A stretch of 64,000 nucleotides of DNA from Gammaproteobacteria bacterium HGW-Gammaproteobacteria-13 (lineage in GTDB: Bacteria > Pseudomonadota > Gammaproteobacteria > Pseudomonadales > Pseudomonadaceae). The notes beneath the pieces were generated by a model that searched no databases, was not told the DNA's origin, and saw nothing but the letters and a program-made list of their open reading frames with translations. A program made the translations under genes and the position numbers. The stretch covers positions 310,001 to 374,000 of the forward strand of contig PGZH01000004.1 of assembly GCA_002840155.1 (NCBI GenBank). The letters are read 5' to 3'. This document shows positions 48,962 through 59,008 of the stretch, in pieces (the first letter of the stretch is position 1; the number at the start of each line of letters is the position of its first letter).

Positions 48962-49073
48962 TCGTTCGATCCAAATCCGATAGGCTTGCAACACAAGATG
49001 AAGGCTTATGCGGGCTTTTTCAAGCCCGCCAGAGGCCGGACACGCCGACCCGCCCTATTTTGAGTTGCTTATA

Positions 49074-49709
49074 TTAAGCGGGGCGCTTTTCAATCACTGC
49101 GTCGATCAACCCGTACTCACGAGCGGCTTCGGCGCTCATGAAATTATCACGGTTGGTATCGCGCTCGATTTCTTCCAAGGTGCGTCCACTGTGCTTGGCC
49201 ATCAGCATGTTGAGACGCTCACGGATGAAGAGGATTTCCTTGGCGTGAATTTCGATGTCCGACGCCTGACCTTGGAAACCACCCAGAGGCTGGTGAATCA
49301 TCACGCGCGAGTTCGGCAGGCAGTAACGCTTGCCCTCGGCGCCAGCAGTCAGCAGGAATGCGCCCATGCTGCACGCCTGACCAATACAGGTAGTGGACAC
49401 GTTAGGCTTGATGAACTGCATGGTGTCGTAAATCGACATACCCGCTGTCACCGACCCCCCCGGGGAGTTGATGTACAGGTGAATGTCCTTGTCCGGATTT
49501 TCCGCCTCAAGGAACAACAGTTGCGCACAGATCAGGTTGGCCATGTAGTCCTCTACAGGGCCAACAAGAAAGATCACTCGCTCCTTGAGCAGGCGCGAAT
49601 AGATGTCGTAGGCGCGCTCACCGCGAGCCGTCTGCTCGACAACCATAGGCACCAGGCCGCCAGCGGCTTGGATATCAGGCATTTGCTGCATAAAAGGATT
49701 GCGGGACAT
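49074..49709 (-). CDS. clpP: ATP-dependent Clp protease proteolytic subunit ClpP
   Basis: 211-aa self-compartmentalising serine protease; forms a double heptamer capped by ClpX (or ClpA). Catalytic triad Ser114 (QACSMGA), His139 (MIHQPLGG) and Asp188 (NRDNF). The N-terminal [20 protein letters not shown] is the usual pro-region plus start of the mature protein. Located between tig and clpX in one direction, as in most gamma-proteobacteria. A GCGGGCTT hairpin (49010-49029) separates it from clpX without a T run, possibly a processing or attenuation site. Confidence 0.97.
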   Translation of the reverse strand: MSRNPFMQQMPDIQAAGGLVPMVVEQTARGERAYDIYSRLLKERVIFLVGPVEDYMANLICAQLLFLEAENPDKDIHLYINSPGGSVTAGMSIYDTMQFIKPNVSTTCIGQACSMGAFLLTAGAEGKRYCLPNSRVMIHQPLGGFQGQASDIEIHAKEILFIRERLNMLMAKHSGRTLEEIERDTNRDNFMSAEAAREYGLIDAVIEKRPA

Positions 49710-49752
49710 GCGTGCACTCGCTCCCTAACTAAATAGTCATGTCACAAATACG

Positions 49753-49780
49753 CATAAGCCAGCGCGGAGGCTGGCTTATG
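49753..49780 (-). terminator. Stem-loop between tig and clpP
   Basis: CATAAGCCAGC and GCTGGCTTATG form an 11-bp perfect stem with a 6-nt loop, 25 bp after the tig stop. There is no T tract on the minus strand, so it may attenuate or protect rather than fully terminate. Confidence 0.55.
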
Positions 49781-49804
49781 GCGTGTTCGAACGAGGTAAA
49801 GAAA

Positions 49805-51115
49805 TCAGGCGGCTTGTGGTGCTTCTACCGGCTTGACAGCTTCTTCGTACGAGACCGCTTTATCGGTCACGTTGGCCTTCTGCAAAACAGTATCTACAAC
49901 TTGCTCTTCCAGTACAACCGAACGTACTTCGTTCATTTGCTGGTCGTTTTTGTAGTACCAGGCCACAACCTGCTCAGGCTCTTGGTAAGCCGAAGCCATT
50001 TCCTGAATCATTTCGCGAACGCGGGTGTCATCCGGCTTCAGTTCGCACTGCTTGACCACTTCAGCGACAACCAGGCCCAACACAACGCGGCGCTTGGCTT
50101 GTTCTTCGAACAGCTCAGCTGGCAGCTGCTCGGGCTTGAGGTTGCCACCGAACTGCTGAACGGCCTGCACGCGCAGACGGTTCACTTCGTTGCTGATCAG
50201 CGCCTTCGGCACTTCGATCGGGTTGGCAGCCAGCAGACCGTCCATCACCTGGTTTTTAACCTTGGATTTGATGGCCTGGCGCAGCTCGCGCTCCATGTTC
50301 TTGCGCACTTCAGCACGGAAGCCTTCCAGACCGCCTTCTTTCACGCCGAACAGAGCGAAGAAGTCATCATTCAGCTCAGGCAGCTGAGGAGCCGCAATGC
50401 TGTTGACGGTGACGGTGAACTCGGCAGTTTTGCCAGCCAGGTCCAGATTCTGGTAATCAGCCGGGAAAGTCGGGTTGATTACGCGCTCTTCGCCGGCCTT
50501 GGCGCCAACCAGGGCATCTTCAAAGCCAGGGATCATGCGGCCGGAGCCGAGAACCAGTTGAGTGCCCTTGGCCGAACCACCCGCGAAAGCCTCGCCGTCG
50601 ATTTTGCCAACGAAATCGATGTTCAGCTGATCGCCATTCTCAGCAGCACGCTCGGTGGCTTCGAAACGGGTGTTCTGCTTGCGCAGGATTTCCAGCATGT
50701 TGTCGACGTCGGCGTCAGCCACGTCAGCCTGCAGGCGCTCGATGGCGATGGACTCGAAGCCGCCAACGGTGAATTCCGGGAATACTTCGAAGGTCGCAAC
50801 GTATTCCAGATCCTTGCCTTTCTCGAACGACTTCGGCTCAACGGCCGGAGCGCCAGCTGGATTGAGCTTCTGCTCAACAACGGCTTCGTAGAAAGTGGAC
50901 TGGATCAGATCACCCAGCGCTTCCTGACGCGCAGCATCTTCATAACGCTGACGGATCACGCTCATTGGCACTTTGCCAGGACGGAAACCAGGGACCTTGG
51001 CACGACGGGCAGTCTGCTGCAGACGCTTGTTGACTTCAGTCTCGATGCGCTCAACAGAGACGCCAACGGTCATACGGCGCTCGAGAGCAGAGGTACTTTC
51101 AACAGAAACTTGCAT
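49805..51115 (-). CDS. tig: Trigger factor
   Basis: 436-aa ribosome-associated chaperone and peptidyl-prolyl isomerase. The ribosome-binding loop [12 protein letters not shown] (about residue 43) matches the GFRxGKxP signature. FKBP-like PPIase domain about 155-240 ([36 protein letters not shown]), then the long helical chaperone arms. Start ATG 51115 (MQVSVEST) is the family start; an ATG 8 codons earlier is ignored. Upstream lies the tRNA cluster, then clpP follows downstream. Confidence 0.97.
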   Translation of the reverse strand: MQVSVESTSALERRMTVGVSVERIETEVNKRLQQTARRAKVPGFRPGKVPMSVIRQRYEDAARQEALGDLIQSTFYEAVVEQKLNPAGAPAVEPKSFEKGKDLEYVATFEVFPEFTVGGFESIAIERLQADVADADVDNMLEILRKQNTRFEATERAAENGDQLNIDFVGKIDGEAFAGGSAKGTQLVLGSGRMIPGFEDALVGAKAGEERVINPTFPADYQNLDLAGKTAEFTVTVNSIAAPQLPELNDDFFALFGVKEGGLEGFRAEVRKNMERELRQAIKSKVKNQVMDGLLAANPIEVPKALISNEVNRLRVQAVQQFGGNLKPEQLPAELFEEQAKRRVVLGLVVAEVVKQCELKPDDTRVREMIQEMASAYQEPEQVVAWYYKNDQQMNEVRSVVLEEQVVDTVLQKANVTDKAVSYEEAVKPVEAPQAA

Positions 51116-51242
51116 GGATAATCCTCGTTGCACAGACATAAGCCGGCCGCTTGCCGGCCCCTAATCAAGGGCATGCATTCTAGAGGGTCGATTTGCAGAA
51201 GTCACCCTAGATGCAGGCGGCAAACGGGAGGGAGTTAAAAGA

Positions 51243-51327
51243 TGGTGCGGACGGAGAGACTCGAACTCTCACGCCTTGCGGCGCTGGAACCTAAATCCAG
51301 TGTGTCTACCAATTCCACCACGTCCGC
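51243..51327 (-). tRNA. tRNA-Leu (UAG)
   Basis: 85-nt class II tRNA with a long variable arm; acceptor arms GCGGACG / CGTCCGC, T-arm GTTCGAGTC, anticodon loop TTTAGGT giving UAG, CCA encoded. Last of three tRNAs in the operon. Confidence 0.95.
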
Positions 51328-51379
51328 GTGGTAAAGCTTTATACAAAAACGCCAGGAATTAACCTGGCGCCTTGGAATA

Positions 51380-51456
51380 TGGGGTGGACGATGGGGATCG
51401 AACCCACGACAACAGGAGTCACAATCCTGCGCTCTACCAACTGAGCTACGCCCACC
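51380..51456 (-). tRNA. tRNA-His (GUG)
   Basis: 77 nt including the extra 5' G-1 (complement of c51456) opposite discriminator C, diagnostic of tRNA-His. Anticodon loop TTGTGAC gives GUG; GTTCGATCC T-loop; CCA encoded. Confidence 0.95.
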
Positions 51457-51489
51457 ATATTGCATTTTGCTTGAGCCAAGACCGCCAAA

Positions 51490-51566
51490 TGGCACGCCCG
51501 GCAGGACTCGAACCTGCGACCATCCGCTTAGAAGGCGGATGCTCTATCCAGCTGAGCTACGGGCGC
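51490..51566 (-). tRNA. tRNA-Arg (UCU)
   Basis: 77 nt with acceptor GCGCCCG / CGGGCGT, D-arm AGCTCAGCTGGATAGAGC, anticodon loop CTTCTAA giving UCU, T-loop GTTCGAGTC, CCA encoded. First tRNA of the operon. Confidence 0.95.
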
Positions 51567-51677
51567 CTATCCATCTGCAGATGCAGACTTAAAGCTTTCG
51601 GCTTCGGAAAAAACTTTGCAGCTTCGACCTTTGCCGTCTTACCCAGCGACTGGCTGTGCTCGACAAGCGGGGCGAAT

Positions 51678-51704
51678 GTTATAGAGGCAGTTTCAGGTCG
51701 TCAA
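51678..51704 (-). promoter_or_regulatory. Promoter of the tRNA-Arg-His-Leu operon
   Basis: Minus strand TTGACG (51704-51699), 15 bp, TATAAC (51683-51678), followed by a GC-rich discriminator (GCCCCGC), the type used by stable-RNA promoters under stringent control. The spacer is shorter than the ideal 17 bp. About 110 bp upstream of tRNA-Arg. Confidence 0.6.
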
Positions 51705-51837
51705 CAGGAAAAGTTAAAAAAATTCAGCCATTTAAAGGAGTTACGCGAAAACCGCGGCGTGCGCCTTTGCCCCACAGCATGGTCATGCGAGAATGCGCGT
51801 CCTTTTTCCATCCTTTCTTTATGGTTAACCAAGCGCA

Positions 51838-52692
51838 ATGACCGCACAACTGATCGATGGCAAAGCAATTGCCGCCAGCCTGCGCCAGCAGATCGCCCAA
51901 CGTGTCGCCGAACGACGTCAGCAAGGCCTGCGCGCACCCGGGCTGGCGGTGATTCTCGTCGGTAGCGACCCTGCGTCCCAAGTCTACGTTTCGCACAAAC
52001 GCAAAGACTGCGAAGAAGTCGGCTTCGTCTCACAGGCCTATGACCTGCCTGCCACTACTGGCCAGGACGAGCTGATGGCATTGATCGACCGCCTGAATGA
52101 CGAACCGAGCATCGACGGCATCCTGGTGCAACTGCCACTACCGGAACACCTCGACGCTTCGTTATTACTGGAGCGCATTCGCCCGGATAAAGACGTTGAT
52201 GGCTTTCACCCCTACAACATTGGCCGCCTGGCCCAGCGCATGCCACTGCTGCGCCCCTGCACCCCGAAAGGCATCATGACCTTGCTGCAGAGCACCGGCG
52301 TTGACCTGTACGGCATGCACGCGGTGGTGGTTGGCGCCTCGAATATCGTCGGCCGGCCGATGGCGATGGAGCTGCTGCTGGCTGGCTGCACCGTTACCGT
52401 GACCCACCGCTTCACCAAAGACTTGCCGATGCATGTCGGCCAGGCCGATATCGTCGTGGTGGCTGCCGGCAAGCCTGGCCTGGTGCATGGCGAATGGATC
52501 AAGCCTGGCGCCATCGTTATCGACGTGGGCATAAACCGTCAGACCGACGGCAAGCTGATTGGCGATGTGGTGTATGAAACCGCCCTGCCCCGCGCCGGCT
52601 GGATCACCCCGGTGCCGGGCGGCGTTGGCCCAATGACCCGCGCCTGTCTGCTGGAAAATACCCTGCATGCCGCCGAGCATCTGCACGACTAA
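51838..52692 (+). CDS. folD: Bifunctional methylene-THF dehydrogenase / methenyl-THF cyclohydrolase
   Basis: 284-aa folate enzyme that interconverts methylene-, methenyl- and formyl-THF with NADP. Catalytic lysine in [13 protein letters not shown] (about residue 56), [25 protein letters not shown] (about 121), the nucleotide-binding [21 protein letters not shown] (split [12 protein letters not shown] and ELLLAGCTV) and [16 protein letters not shown] at the C terminus are all present. Divergent from the tRNA operon and followed by a strong bidirectional terminator. Confidence 0.97.
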   Translation: MTAQLIDGKAIAASLRQQIAQRVAERRQQGLRAPGLAVILVGSDPASQVYVSHKRKDCEEVGFVSQAYDLPATTGQDELMALIDRLNDEPSIDGILVQLPLPEHLDASLLLERIRPDKDVDGFHPYNIGRLAQRMPLLRPCTPKGIMTLLQSTGVDLYGMHAVVVGASNIVGRPMAMELLLAGCTVTVTHRFTKDLPMHVGQADIVVVAAGKPGLVHGEWIKPGAIVIDVGINRQTDGKLIGDVVYETALPRAGWITPVPGGVGPMTRACLLENTLHAAEHLHD

Positions 52693-52711
52693 GTGCAGCG
52701 CTGGCAGAAAT

Positions 52712-52740
52712 AAAAAACGGCACCTCAGGTGCCGTTTTTT
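52712..52740. terminator. Bidirectional terminator, folD / glycerol-type ABC operon
   Basis: ACGGCACCT and AGGTGCCGT flank a single centre base, with A6 to the left and T6 to the right. Serves folD and the convergent transporter operon. Confidence 0.92.
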
Positions 52741-52762
52741 ATGCCGAGTCAAACCTGCTACG

Positions 52763-54505
52763 TCAGTCGCGGGCTTGTTCCCAGGATTTCAGCAGCTCGT
52801 TGTAGTTGATGGTTTCACCCTGAGGCTTCTCGTTGGCCAGCTTGGGCTTAGGTGCGCCCGGCTGGTCCAGCCAGTACTGCGGATCTTTCGGCTCGTTGAG
52901 CTTGGGCCCGCACTCACCGAGCACGCCGGAACGCTCAAGACGACCCAACATGGTGTCCTGCGCCGCTGCCAGGCCGTCCAGCGCCTCTTGTGGCGACTTG
53001 TCACCGCTGGCTGCTTCGGCAATGAACTGCCACCACAGCTGAGCCAGTCGTGGGTAGTCAGGCACGTTGGTACCGGTTGGGGTCCACTGTACCCGCGCCG
53101 GGCTGCGATAGAACTCCACCAGGCCGCCGAGTTTCGGCGCAACGTCGGTCATGGCTTGCGAGTTGATATCCGACTCACGAATCGGCGTCAGGCCAACCAG
53201 GGTCTTCTTCAGCGATACGGTTTTCGAGGTAACGAACTGCGCATACAGCCAAGCGGCCAGGCGCTGTTTCTCCGGGGTGGACTTGAGGAAGGTCCAGGAG
53301 CCGGTGTCCTGATAACCCAGCTTCATGCCCTCTTCCCAGTACGGACCTTTTGGTGAAGGCGCCATCCGCCACTTCGGCGTGCCGTCTTCATTAACCACCG
53401 GCAAGCCTGGCTTGGTCATATCAGCGGTAAAGGCGGTGTACCAGAATATCTGCTGAGCGATGCTGCCCTGCGCCGGCACCGGGCCGGACTCGGAGAAGGT
53501 CATGCCCTGCGCTTCCGGCGGCGCGTACTTGCGCATCCAGTCGACATACTTGGTGGTGGCATACACCGCCGCTGGGCCATTGGTATCGCCGCCACGGGCA
53601 ACGCTTGAGCCCACCGGACGGCAACCGTCGACGCGAATACCCCACTCATCCACTGGCAAGCCGTTCGGCAGGCCCTTGTCGCCGCCACCCGCCATGGAGA
53701 ACCAGGCATCGGTGAAGCGCCAGCCCAGGGATGGGTCCTTCTTGCCGTAATCCATATGGCCGTAGATACGCTGACCATCGATTTCCTTGACCTTCTCGGA
53801 GAAGAACTCGGCGATGTCTTCATAGGCCGACCAGTTGACCGGCACACCCAGCTCGTAGCCGTAGATTTCCTTGAACTTGGCCTTCAATTCCGGACGCTCG
53901 AACCAATCAGCGCGGAACCAGTACAGGTTGGCGAACTGCTGATCTGGCAGCTGATAGAGCTTGCCGTCGGGCCCGGTGGTGAAGGAAATGCCGATAAAGT
54001 CCTGCAGATCGAGGGTCGGCGAGGTCACCGCCTTGCCTTCGCCTTCCATCATGTCGCTGATGGCAACGGCCTTGCCGTAACGGAAGTGGGTGCCGATCAG
54101 GTCCGAGTCGTTGATATAGCCGTCGTAGATGTTCTTGTCCGACTGCATCTGGGTTTGCAGCTTCTCGACGACATCGCCTTCCTGCATCAGGTCGTGCTTG
54201 AGCTTGATCCCGGTGATTTCGCTAAAGGCCTTGGCCAGTACCTTGGACTCATACTCGTGGGTGGCGATGGTTTCCGAAGCCACACTGATGCTCATGCCAC
54301 GAAACGGCTCAGCGGCCTTGATAAACCACTGCAGCTCAGCCAGCTGCTGCTCGGGCGTCAGGGTCGAGGGGCTGAACTCCTCGCCGATCCACTTCTTTGC
54401 CGCTTCTTCGTAGGCATCAGCCCAGGCTGCGCCGCTCAAGCCGGACAACGTCAGCAGGGCCGCCAGCGCCATGCTATGTCGAGTTTTGTTGTTATTGTCG
54501 AACAT
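52763..54505 (-). CDS. glpV: ABC transporter periplasmic binding protein (GlpV-like)
   Basis: 580-aa family 1 solute-binding protein, long for its class. Sec signal peptide ending GAAWA-DA (about residue 33). Matches the binding protein of the rhizobial GlpSTPQUV glycerol importer in length and context: its operon has a DUF2160 gene, two permeases and two unlike ATPases. ATG 54505 is chosen because GGAGG lies 5 nt before it. Last gene of the operon, 83 bp after the small DUF2160 gene. The transported compound is a polyol such as glycerol by analogy; not proven. Confidence 0.85.
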   Translation of the reverse strand: MFDNNNKTRHSMALAALLTLSGLSGAAWADAYEEAAKKWIGEEFSPSTLTPEQQLAELQWFIKAAEPFRGMSISVASETIATHEYESKVLAKAFSEITGIKLKHDLMQEGDVVEKLQTQMQSDKNIYDGYINDSDLIGTHFRYGKAVAISDMMEGEGKAVTSPTLDLQDFIGISFTTGPDGKLYQLPDQQFANLYWFRADWFERPELKAKFKEIYGYELGVPVNWSAYEDIAEFFSEKVKEIDGQRIYGHMDYGKKDPSLGWRFTDAWFSMAGGGDKGLPNGLPVDEWGIRVDGCRPVGSSVARGGDTNGPAAVYATTKYVDWMRKYAPPEAQGMTFSESGPVPAQGSIAQQIFWYTAFTADMTKPGLPVVNEDGTPKWRMAPSPKGPYWEEGMKLGYQDTGSWTFLKSTPEKQRLAAWLYAQFVTSKTVSLKKTLVGLTPIRESDINSQAMTDVAPKLGGLVEFYRSPARVQWTPTGTNVPDYPRLAQLWWQFIAEAASGDKSPQEALDGLAAAQDTMLGRLERSGVLGECGPKLNEPKDPQYWLDQPGAPKPKLANEKPQGETINYNELLKSWEQARD

Positions 54506-54588
54506 AGAGACCTCCATCTCAGGGTTTGGAATGAGGCAAGCGGGTCATGGCTGCGCCCAAGTGACTGGCGCACCCAAGGCAGCCCGGC

Positions 54589-54861
54589 TTAGCCCCAACG
54601 CATCACTGCAAATAACCAGAACAGGGACAGCACCGAGGCTATCCAGACACTCCAATCGGTCGCGCCCACCACCAGCAGGTGCAGGTAGGCACTTCCAAGC
54701 AGACCGATAAACAGCCGATCACCACGGGTAGTAGCAATCGGCAACAAACCTTTGCGCTCGATACAGGGCGAACGCAGCTCCCAGATCGTCATGCCGACCA
54801 GCAGCATGCCGATAAAGCCGAAAAACAACGCAGTCGGCAGCGTCCAGGCCATCCAATCCAT
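54589..54861 (-). CDS. glpU: DUF2160 small membrane protein (GlpU-like)
   Basis: 90-aa protein with about three hydrophobic segments (ALFFGFIGMLLVGMTIW, LFIGLLGSAYLHLLVVG, WIASVLSLFWLFAVM) joined by a polar loop (RSPCIERKGLLPIATTRGD). DUF2160 members sit between the permease and binding-protein genes of glycerol-type ABC importers, as here, and are called GlpU. Role in transport is unknown; it may stabilise the permease. 11 bp from the preceding permease gene. Confidence 0.82.
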   Translation of the reverse strand: MDWMAWTLPTALFFGFIGMLLVGMTIWELRSPCIERKGLLPIATTRGDRLFIGLLGSAYLHLLVVGATDWSVWIASVLSLFWLFAVMRWG

Positions 54862-54872
54862 AGTCGCGACTC

Positions 54873-55673
<801 letters not shown>

Positions 55674-55681
55674 GGTCGGCC

Positions 55682-56545
55682 TCAGCGCGTCTTATCGTTG
55701 TGGGTCATGGCGGTGTAGAAGAGCCAGGACACCAACAGGATGATCAGGAAGTACACCAGGGAGAACGCCGCCGCCGGGCCCAGGTCGAACTGGCCGATGG
55801 CCATTTGCGTCAGGGTTTGGCTAAGGAAGGTGGTGGCGTTACCCGGCCCGCCACCGGTCAGCACAAAGGGCTCGGTGTAGATCATGAAACTGTCCATAAA
55901 GCGCAGCATCACCGCGATCAGCAGCACGCTTTTCAGCTTGGGCAGCTGGATATGGCGGAACACTGCCCAGTCGGAGGCACGGTCGATGCGCGCGGCCTGG
56001 TAGTACACATCGGGAATCGCGCGCAGCCCTGAGTAACAGAGCAGCGCCACCAGCGAGGTCCAGTGCCAGACATCCATAATCAGCACCGTGACCCAGGCAT
56101 CGCTGGTGTTGGAGGCATAGTTGTAGCTGATGCCCAGGCTGTTCAGGCTCCAGCCCAGCAAGCCGATGTCGGCGCGGCCGAAGATCTGCCAGATGGTGCC
56201 AACCACGTTCCACGGAATCAGCAACGGAATCGCCAGCACGATCAGCACCAGCGAGGCCATGCGCCCCTTGGTCGGCATGCACAAAGCGATGGCGATGCCT
56301 AAAGGAATCTCGATCAGCAGCACGCAGGCGGAGAAGATGAACTGGCGCAGCAGCGAGTCATGCAGGCGGGTGTCCTGCAGCACCTGCTTGTACCAATCGA
56401 CGCCGACGAAATAGCGCGTGGAGTGGTCAAAGATGTCCTGCACCGAATAGTTGACAACCGTCATCATCGGCACGATGGCGCTGAATGCCACCAGCAGAAA
56501 TACCGGCAGTACCAGCCACCAGGCCTTGTTGTTCTGCACCTTCAT
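55682..56545 (-). CDS. glpP: ABC transporter permease, MalF/UgpA-type (GlpP-like)
   Basis: 287-aa permease, six hydrophobic helices, starting VQNNKAWWLVLPVFLLVAFSA (split VQNNKAWW and LVLPVFLLVAFSA) after the start. Coupling loop YQAARIDRASDWAVFRHIQLP (near residue 195) fits the EAA motif. Its start overlaps the stop of the upstream ATPase gene by 4 bp. The name GlpP follows the rhizobial glycerol importer and is an analogy. Confidence 0.87.
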   Translation of the reverse strand: MKVQNNKAWWLVLPVFLLVAFSAIVPMMTVVNYSVQDIFDHSTRYFVGVDWYKQVLQDTRLHDSLLRQFIFSACVLLIEIPLGIAIALCMPTKGRMASLVLIVLAIPLLIPWNVVGTIWQIFGRADIGLLGWSLNSLGISYNYASNTSDAWVTVLIMDVWHWTSLVALLCYSGLRAIPDVYYQAARIDRASDWAVFRHIQLPKLKSVLLIAVMLRFMDSFMIYTEPFVLTGGGPGNATTFLSQTLTQMAIGQFDLGPAAAFSLVYFLIILLVSWLFYTAMTHNDKTR

Positions 56546-57654
56546 GGCTGCACCTCCTGCGTTTGCGCCTCAACCAGAAAGTCATCGGCGTAGAGCATCA
56601 GCCACTGCGCCGGAAAGCTCAGGTAGACCTGCTGCTGCGGCACGGGCTGATCTTCCTGCAGGCGCACCTTGAGCGACTGGCCATCGAGCTTGAGGGTGAG
56701 AATCTTGTAGGTGCCGAGGTCTTCGACATGCACCACCTCGCCACACAGCGCGTCCTCGTTGGGACCATCCCAGACATGGACGAACTCCGGGCGGATGCCG
56801 ATTTTCAGCTTGGCCCCAGGCCGCTCGGCCAGGCGTCGATTGAGCGCCGGTGACAACGGCAGCACGGTACTGTTGAAGCGCACACCGCCGGCATAGGGCA
56901 GCACATCAATCAGGTTCATCCCCGGGCTGCCAATAAAGTAGCCAACAAAGGTATGACTAGGGCGCTCGAACAACTCACGCGGGGTGCCGAACTGGACGAT
57001 CTGCCCGCCGTACATCACGGCAATCTTGTCGGCGAAGGTCGAGGCTTCGAGCTGGTCGTGGGTGACGTAGACCATGGTGATATTGAACTGCTCGTGAATC
57101 TGCTTGAGCTTGCGCCGCAGTTTCCATTTCAGGTGCGGGTCGATCACCGTCAGCGGCTCATCGAAGAGAATCGCCGACACATCATCACGCACCAGACCAC
57201 GGCCCATGGAGACTTTCTGTTTCTCGTCGGCGGTGAGGTTGCGGGCGCGTTTGTGCAGCAACGGGTGCAGCTCCAGCACCTCGGCAATTTCGTTGACCTT
57301 GGTGAGGATCTTCGCCTCGTTCATACCCTGATTGCGCAGCGGGAAGGCCAGGTTGTCGAACACCGTCATGGTGTCGTAGACCACCGGAAACTGGAAAACC
57401 TGGGCGATATTGCGCAGCTCCGGCGGCAGCGCGTTGACCACCTTGCCGTCGAACTGCACCTCACCATGGGACGGGCTAAGCAGCCCAGAGATAATGTTCA
57501 ACAGGGTCGACTTGCCGCAGCCGGAAGGCCCCAGCAGCGCATAGGCGCCGCCCTGCTCCCACACATGGTTCATCTCGCGGATGGCGTAATCGGCTGATTC
57601 AGTCGGCGCACGGCTGTAACTGTGGGCCAGGTTATGCAAGCGGATCTCGGCCAT
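56542..57654 (-). CDS. glpT: ABC transporter ATPase with degenerate signature (GlpT-like)
   Basis: 370-aa MalK/UgpC-type ATPase. Walker A GPSGCGKST (about residue 42), Q-loop QVFQFPVVYDTM, Walker B AILFDEP and switch histidine in YVTHDQLEA are canonical, but the ABC signature LSGGQ is replaced by LTADEKQK (about 139) and the D-loop reads LTVID. The C-terminal TOBE-like domain is present. Overlaps neighbours by 4 bp and 1 bp. The partner ATPase has the opposite defects (see findings). Not the glycerol-3-phosphate antiporter GlpT. Confidence 0.87.
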   Translation of the reverse strand: MAEIRLHNLAHSYSRAPTESADYAIREMNHVWEQGGAYALLGPSGCGKSTLLNIISGLLSPSHGEVQFDGKVVNALPPELRNIAQVFQFPVVYDTMTVFDNLAFPLRNQGMNEAKILTKVNEIAEVLELHPLLHKRARNLTADEKQKVSMGRGLVRDDVSAILFDEPLTVIDPHLKWKLRRKLKQIHEQFNITMVYVTHDQLEASTFADKIAVMYGGQIVQFGTPRELFERPSHTFVGYFIGSPGMNLIDVLPYAGGVRFNSTVLPLSPALNRRLAERPGAKLKIGIRPEFVHVWDGPNEDALCGEVVHVEDLGTYKILTLKLDGQSLKVRLQEDQPVPQQQVYLSFPAQWLMLYADDFLVEAQTQEVQP

Positions 57655-58748
57655 CAGGCAACCCTCCCCAGTCGGCGACTGGGTGCTTGAATCAACTGCC
57701 CATCAGCGGCGAAGACAAACAGCTTATGGGTGGGGATATAGATGAGGATCGGCGTGTCCACGTCGTACTCATGCACCCCTGGCAGATGCAGCACCAGCAC
57801 GAACTGCTCGTTGCGCACATGCAGAAAGGTTTCCGAACCGCTGATCTCGGCCAACTCGACCGTGACCGCCAGCTCCAGGTCGTCATCGTTGGACGGCACC
57901 AGGCCGATATGGCTGGGGCGCACGCCAAAGCGGTATTCGCCCTCGGCGATGCCTTGCAGATCCGGGTTGAGCGGAAAATGCACGGTATCGGCAAAGCTCA
58001 CTTCGGTACCGCTGACGCGCCCCGGCATCAGGTTGATCGCCGGTTCGGAAAACAGCTCGGCGGCCAGCACCTGCTGCGGACGGTGATAAACCTCGGCAGT
58101 CTTGCCGCTCTGCACCACTCGCCCTTCATGCAGGATGGTGGTGGTGCCGCCCAGGGCCAGGGCTTCGTTGGGCTCGGTGGTGGCATAGATGGCGATGGTG
58201 TGACGAGCCTGGAACAGCTCGCGCATCTCCTGGCGCAGCTCTTCTCGCAGCTTGTAGTCGAGGTTGACCAGCGGCTCATCAAACAGAATCAGCGAAGCAT
58301 CCTTGACCAGCGCCCGCGCCATGGCTGTGCGCTGCTGCTGGCCGCCGGACAGCTCCAGCGGGTAGCGCTTAAGCAAGCCATCAATGCGCAGCATTTGCGC
58401 TGTGGCGTGGACTTTTTCCAGAATCTCAGTCTTGCTCACACCAGCTTGACGCAGCGGCGAGGCGATGTTCTCGAACACCGTCAGGGTCGGGTAATTGATG
58501 AACTGCTGATAGACCATCGACACGTTGCGCTGGCGCACCGGCACCTGGGTCATATCGGCGCCATTCATCAGGATGCGTCCGCTCGTGGGCTTATCCAGGC
58601 CCGCCATCAGACGCATCAGGCTGGTCTTGCCAGACAGCGTGCGCCCCAGCAGCACATTGAAGGAGCCGGGTTCGAAGCTCAGGCAGGCATCGTCGATATA
58701 CAGCTGGTGATCAACGATCCGCGTGACATGCTCCAGGGTAAGTGACAT
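57654..58748 (-). CDS. glpS: ABC transporter ATPase with degenerate P-loop and switch (GlpS-like)
   Basis: 364-aa ATPase, first gene of the operon. Signature LSGGQQQRTAMARAL (about residue 137) and Walker B LILFDEPLVNLD are canonical. Walker A, however, is GRTLSGKTS (about 35): the fourth glycine-position is Leu. The switch-histidine position reads ATTEP instead of VTHDQ. TOBE-like C-terminal domain present. Start ATG 58748 has AAGGA upstream and lies 26 bp or so from the predicted sigma-54 start site. Confidence 0.87.
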   Translation of the reverse strand: MSLTLEHVTRIVDHQLYIDDACLSFEPGSFNVLLGRTLSGKTSLMRLMAGLDKPTSGRILMNGADMTQVPVRQRNVSMVYQQFINYPTLTVFENIASPLRQAGVSKTEILEKVHATAQMLRIDGLLKRYPLELSGGQQQRTAMARALVKDASLILFDEPLVNLDYKLREELRQEMRELFQARHTIAIYATTEPNEALALGGTTTILHEGRVVQSGKTAEVYHRPQQVLAAELFSEPAINLMPGRVSGTEVSFADTVHFPLNPDLQGIAEGEYRFGVRPSHIGLVPSNDDDLELAVTVELAEISGSETFLHVRNEQFVLVLHLPGVHEYDVDTPILIYIPTHKLFVFAADGQLIQAPSRRLGRVA

Positions 58749-58783
58749 GGGCCGTCCTTTTTCTTGTTATCTGCCCAGCTACA

Positions 58784-58801
58784 AGGCGAGTTCCGTGCCA
58801 A
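58784..58801 (-). promoter_or_regulatory. Sigma-54 (-24/-12) promoter of the glycerol-type ABC operon
   Basis: The minus strand reads TTGGCACGGAACTCGCCT: a perfect TTGGCACG -24 element, then GC of the -12 element exactly 10 bp after the GG (GG-N10-GC). The -12 box is CTCGC instead of TTGC, one weak position. Start site expected near 58774, 26 bp before the glpS codon. Confidence 0.75.
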
Positions 58802-58874
58802 CCCTTTGATACACATCCAAGTCATTGATTTAAAACAACTACCGCCAAACACAAACAACACACAAAGACAGCGC

Positions 58875-58934
58875 TGAACACTTTTGAACAGTGCAACGTG
58901 AACAACTGAACAGTCACAGCGTTGACATTGAACA
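58875..58934. promoter_or_regulatory. Candidate enhancer: five direct TGAACA repeats
   Basis: TGAACA occurs at 58875, 58885, 58899, 58907 and 58929, all in the same orientation within 60 bp, with start spacings 10, 14, 8 and 22 bp. The cluster is 75-135 bp upstream of the sigma-54 promoter and just before the activator gene, the normal place for upstream activating sites. Confidence 0.6.
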
Positions 58935-59008
58935 GCCTTCGGCGACACTGCACAGACCCGGCGCAGACCGTGGCCCATAACAACAAGAACCCGCGCGAGA
59001 GACCTGTC

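Noticed and set aside
49010..49029. GCGGGCTT stem between clpP and clpX as a terminator
   Set aside because: No T run follows on the minus strand and clpP-clpX are normally co-transcribed; more likely a processing or attenuation hairpin.
51372..51965. Open frame across the tRNA cluster with phrases such as RPAGLEPATIRLEGG
   Set aside because: This wording is the well-known artefact of translating tRNA genes on the wrong strand; it overlaps tRNA-His, tRNA-Arg and folD.
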